From positions 85,205,343 to 85,269,342 of the forward strand of contig CM035229.1 of assembly GCA_020226215.1 (NCBI GenBank): DNA of 64,000 nt. The letters run 5' to 3'. The position numbers were made by a program, and so were the translations under genes. Below the pieces are notes generated by a model. The model had not been told where the DNA came from and ran no database searches. It saw only the letters and a program-made list of their open reading frames with translations. Below, piece by piece: positions 61,641 to 64,000 of the stretch; positions within the stretch are counted from its first letter, which is position 1; the number at the start of each line of letters is the position of its first letter. Source of the stretch: Sindora glabra (taxonomy: Eukaryota; Streptophyta; Magnoliopsida; Fabales; Fabaceae).

Positions 61641-62548
61641 TTAGCATGATAATAGTGATAAAGTGCACAATAAAATGGCAGCGGGCATCAGCACAGGAAA
61701 AGCAATCCCTGCTTTCAAATGAATGGCTTTGCTTCTTCCAAACCCCAATCCCATTATCCCATTGCTGTTGGGCCTTGCGGGTGCCACCTGAAATTCCGGA
61801 GAAGCTGAAATGCCAATCAAAAAGAGGAAGACCATTACAGAACATCATTCAAATGATACAAACTATTATCAATGAGAAGAGTGAAATGCAGTCCAGTTAA
61901 CATGACATCTAACTCGGCAATCAAATTTTAATCTGTTTACACTTTACATCATTTTGATACTTTAAGTTTGACTCTTTGGGAGATATCAATCAAAGAACAA
62001 TGTAGAAATTAAAGGGAGGGCTCTTTGTTATACCAGCAACAGTAGAGTCCGGGATATGCCTACTTCTGAAGGAAGCTGGTGGAGTAGGAGGCACTTGAAC
62101 ACCTACAAACAGAGCAACGGTTCTCAGAATATAACAGCAAGGCCCATAACATAAACATGCTCACCGCAAGCATGAATCCATTATTGTTACCCTGACAGGC
62201 AGAGATGTTGACATCAAGTCTGCAAAGAGGTGGAAGCTGGAGAGCGAGAGTCCTGTTAGGAGGGAAAGAGCTCAATGTAGTATCATTAAGCAAAAGACAA
62301 AGGCAGTCAGGCACTTGGCTGTAGAGTTGGCTGAGGCTGTCGCAGCACTGCTGTCCCGGAGACAGAACGGTGCCTTGCACAAATGGCGTGCAGGGAAGCA
62401 GAGGAAGGAAGCGGGAGGTGCATTGGGTTGCGTTGGTGCTGGACGAGCTGGGCTCCTGGCAAAATATGACGGCCGGAGTGTTAATCAGAAAGAGTATGAT
62501 ATAACAGAAAATGGAGAAAAGAGCAGCAGGAGAGTGCATGCAAGCCAT
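61641..62548 (-). CDS. GPI-anchored non-specific lipid transfer protein (LTPG type), 196 aa, three exons
   Basis: Exons are 62548-62191, 62102-62034 and 61804-61641, all with GT-AG borders, joining in frame to 196 codons plus stop. Residues 1-30 are a signal peptide. The mature domain has the eight Cys of the nsLTP fold at 43, 53, 68-69 (CC), 82 and 84 (CLC), 109 and 118, with four N-glycosylation sequons (39, 88, 98, 114). The second exon gives a Pro/Ser linker (VPPTPPASF). The last exon ends in a small-residue region (NSNG) and a hydrophobic tail (PAAILLCTLSLL), as expected for GPI attachment. The family binds lipids at the outer face of the plasma membrane and helps export wax and cutin lipids. 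Function in this plant is inferred from the family. Read without splicing, exon 1 runs on to 62060 into false residues. Confidence 0.9.
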
Positions 62549-62593
62549 TTGTTGTGATGAATCTGCTAATAAGGATCTTGCGAGGTGTCTTGC

Positions 62594-62601
62594 CTATATA
62601 G
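62594..62601 (-). promoter_or_regulatory. TATA box of the LTPG gene
   Basis: On the minus strand CTATATAGG lies about 45-55 bp upstream of the ATG at 62548, which implies a short 5' untranslated region of roughly 15-25 nt. Confidence 0.6.
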
Positions 62602-64000
62602 AACACATGAACATGTTTTTGTGTGAGTTGTTACATGCATTGCGCGTGTCATTACTCATTAAACATGCACTTCTTCTTTCCCTCACTCCCTCTGTCAAGT
62701 ACATTACTAGAATATCCTGTACTTCTTGCAACATTTTTTTTGTCACATGTTTCTGCTACAATCAGACAGGCAACCGTTGGCAAGCAGTTAAGTGTCTCCA
62801 AAAGTGGAAAAACTTAAATTGTTTCACTTTCAAAGATGCCCCCAATCTCCCCTCCTTAATACCAACTGAATTATGAAATAATGCAACATTTACTTGTTTT
62901 CTTGCCCCATGCCCCCAGCCGCAAGAAAAAGAAAGAATAAGAATAATCAGCATTGATTATCTTTTCTATGTATTATTATAAAAATTATATTTTTAGTGTA
63001 AAATATTTAATGTAGTTATGGTTATTATTTAAAGGGCAAACTCATTATTTAAATGTCATTAAAGTAATAGCAATTTCAATAATTTCTAATTATTCGTTAA
63101 TATCACGTTAGTGGTTCTTTATTCATTTTGTGCGACTCATAATTTCAATTCTTAACTAACATGCCTACCTTTTTATAAATTCTAGTCCCTATATAAAATT
63201 TCATGTGCAATATGTTTGAAAGCAACACAAGTAAATTGAAACAATTGTACAATTGAGCTTCAAGAACGTCTATAACAAGCCAAAAATAGGGACAATTTAA
63301 TGAGGAGAGAAACATTATTTTTATGAATATATATACCTCATTTCATAATTTAGAATGTGTGAAGGGGGATTATAAGTCAATATACTTTTGTTCCTAATTT
63401 AGTACCAATGTACTATACTGCACTTATTGATACTCTATTCCTTAAAAATATATATTTCTATATTTCTTACGTATTAATATAAAATAATATATTTTGAGCA
63501 CCATCTTATATGAAGGCGGAGATAAAAATGAATGGAATATGGTCATGTGCCTCTTGACATGCATTGGAAAAGTTAACTAAGAGAAAATTATTAAAATATT
63601 CCCAAAATGCACAAAAATATGGAAAAATAGTGCTAGCATTGGATTACTCCCTAATTTGTGTCACAATACCTCCATATCATACTTAATTTTTCCGTAATAT
63701 TTCACTTGAAACCAACCATGATTGCTTGCCCATTTGGCTTGCAAGGCCAACTAGTGATAATTGGCCACGGCCTGATCCCCTCCTTTATCAAACCTATGTT
63801 CTATAAGATGAATTAATCAAAACCACCTACAAACTACTACTGATCCCATATTTAACAAAATTTGATTTAAACTCTACCTATTTTGATTTTGTCAAGCAAG
63901 AAAATGAGAGCACTAATGTAAAGATTATATTGTTTCCTTTAGGTAATATAGATAAGTAGCTCTATGCCGCATTTATTTGAGAATTAAATCAACAAGGGAA
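62602..64000. other. Upstream region of the LTPG gene and intergenic DNA
   Basis: No gene recognised to the end of the window. The first 300 bp are of normal complexity and probably hold the LTPG promoter. Short frames here (62623-62876) have no recognisable product. Confidence 0.5.

Noticed and set aside
62060..62548. A 162-residue single-exon version of the lipid transfer protein
   Set aside because: It reads through intron 1. The spliced three-exon model restores the Pro-rich linker and the GPI tail typical of the family.

Overview
The window is nuclear DNA of a flowering plant, probably a eudicot. It is strongly AT-rich, has short GT-AG introns, and carries plant-specific transposon families (MULE with a plant mobile domain, PIF/Harbinger, Tourist-like MITE). 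Only two intact-looking host genes are visible, both near the right end: an intronless acidic protein of unknown function (59322-60020, +) and a three-exon GPI-anchored lipid transfer protein (61641-62548, -). The species cannot be told from the sequence.

Layout. 1-5.7 kb: a decayed Mutator-like element with a MuDRA-type transposase and a second gene encoding a MAIN-like plant mobile domain, both on +, both broken by in-frame stops. 5.7-28.3 kb: gene-poor, AT-rich DNA with GGCGCC palindromes, a 1.05-kb-spaced duplication, a degenerate CACTA-like repeat block, microsatellites and unassigned relics. 28365-38164: Harbinger element A (9.8 kb, TSD TAA), with no transposase and filled by an ~8 kb tandem array. 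38.2-44.1 kb: intergenic relics. 44082-56654: Harbinger element B (12.6 kb, TSD TTA), in the opposite orientation to A, with a broken DDE transposase and a broken Myb/SANT gene on +, and a six-exon Ulp1-like protease pseudogene on -. 58223-58470: a Tourist-like MITE. 59.1-62.6 kb: the two host genes around a 434-bp tandem duplication.

Most interesting signal. Elements A and B share their outer ~250 bp. Inside, I see only one other shared thing: a short inverted repeat with arms GTTACTGTTT and AAACAGTAAC around a 5-7 nt loop. It recurs about every 97 or 126 bp through the 8-kb array of A. In B it recurs in three arrays with different spacer sequences (312-bp duplicates, ~156-bp units, ~147/149-bp dimers) and as scattered single copies, including in introns of the Ulp1-like gene. 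The palindrome is constant while the DNA between copies is not, so it is either retained by selection or spreading independently of its flanks. Much of the variation between copies looks like CG and CHG cytosine deamination, so apparent pairing-preserving changes must be tested against that null.
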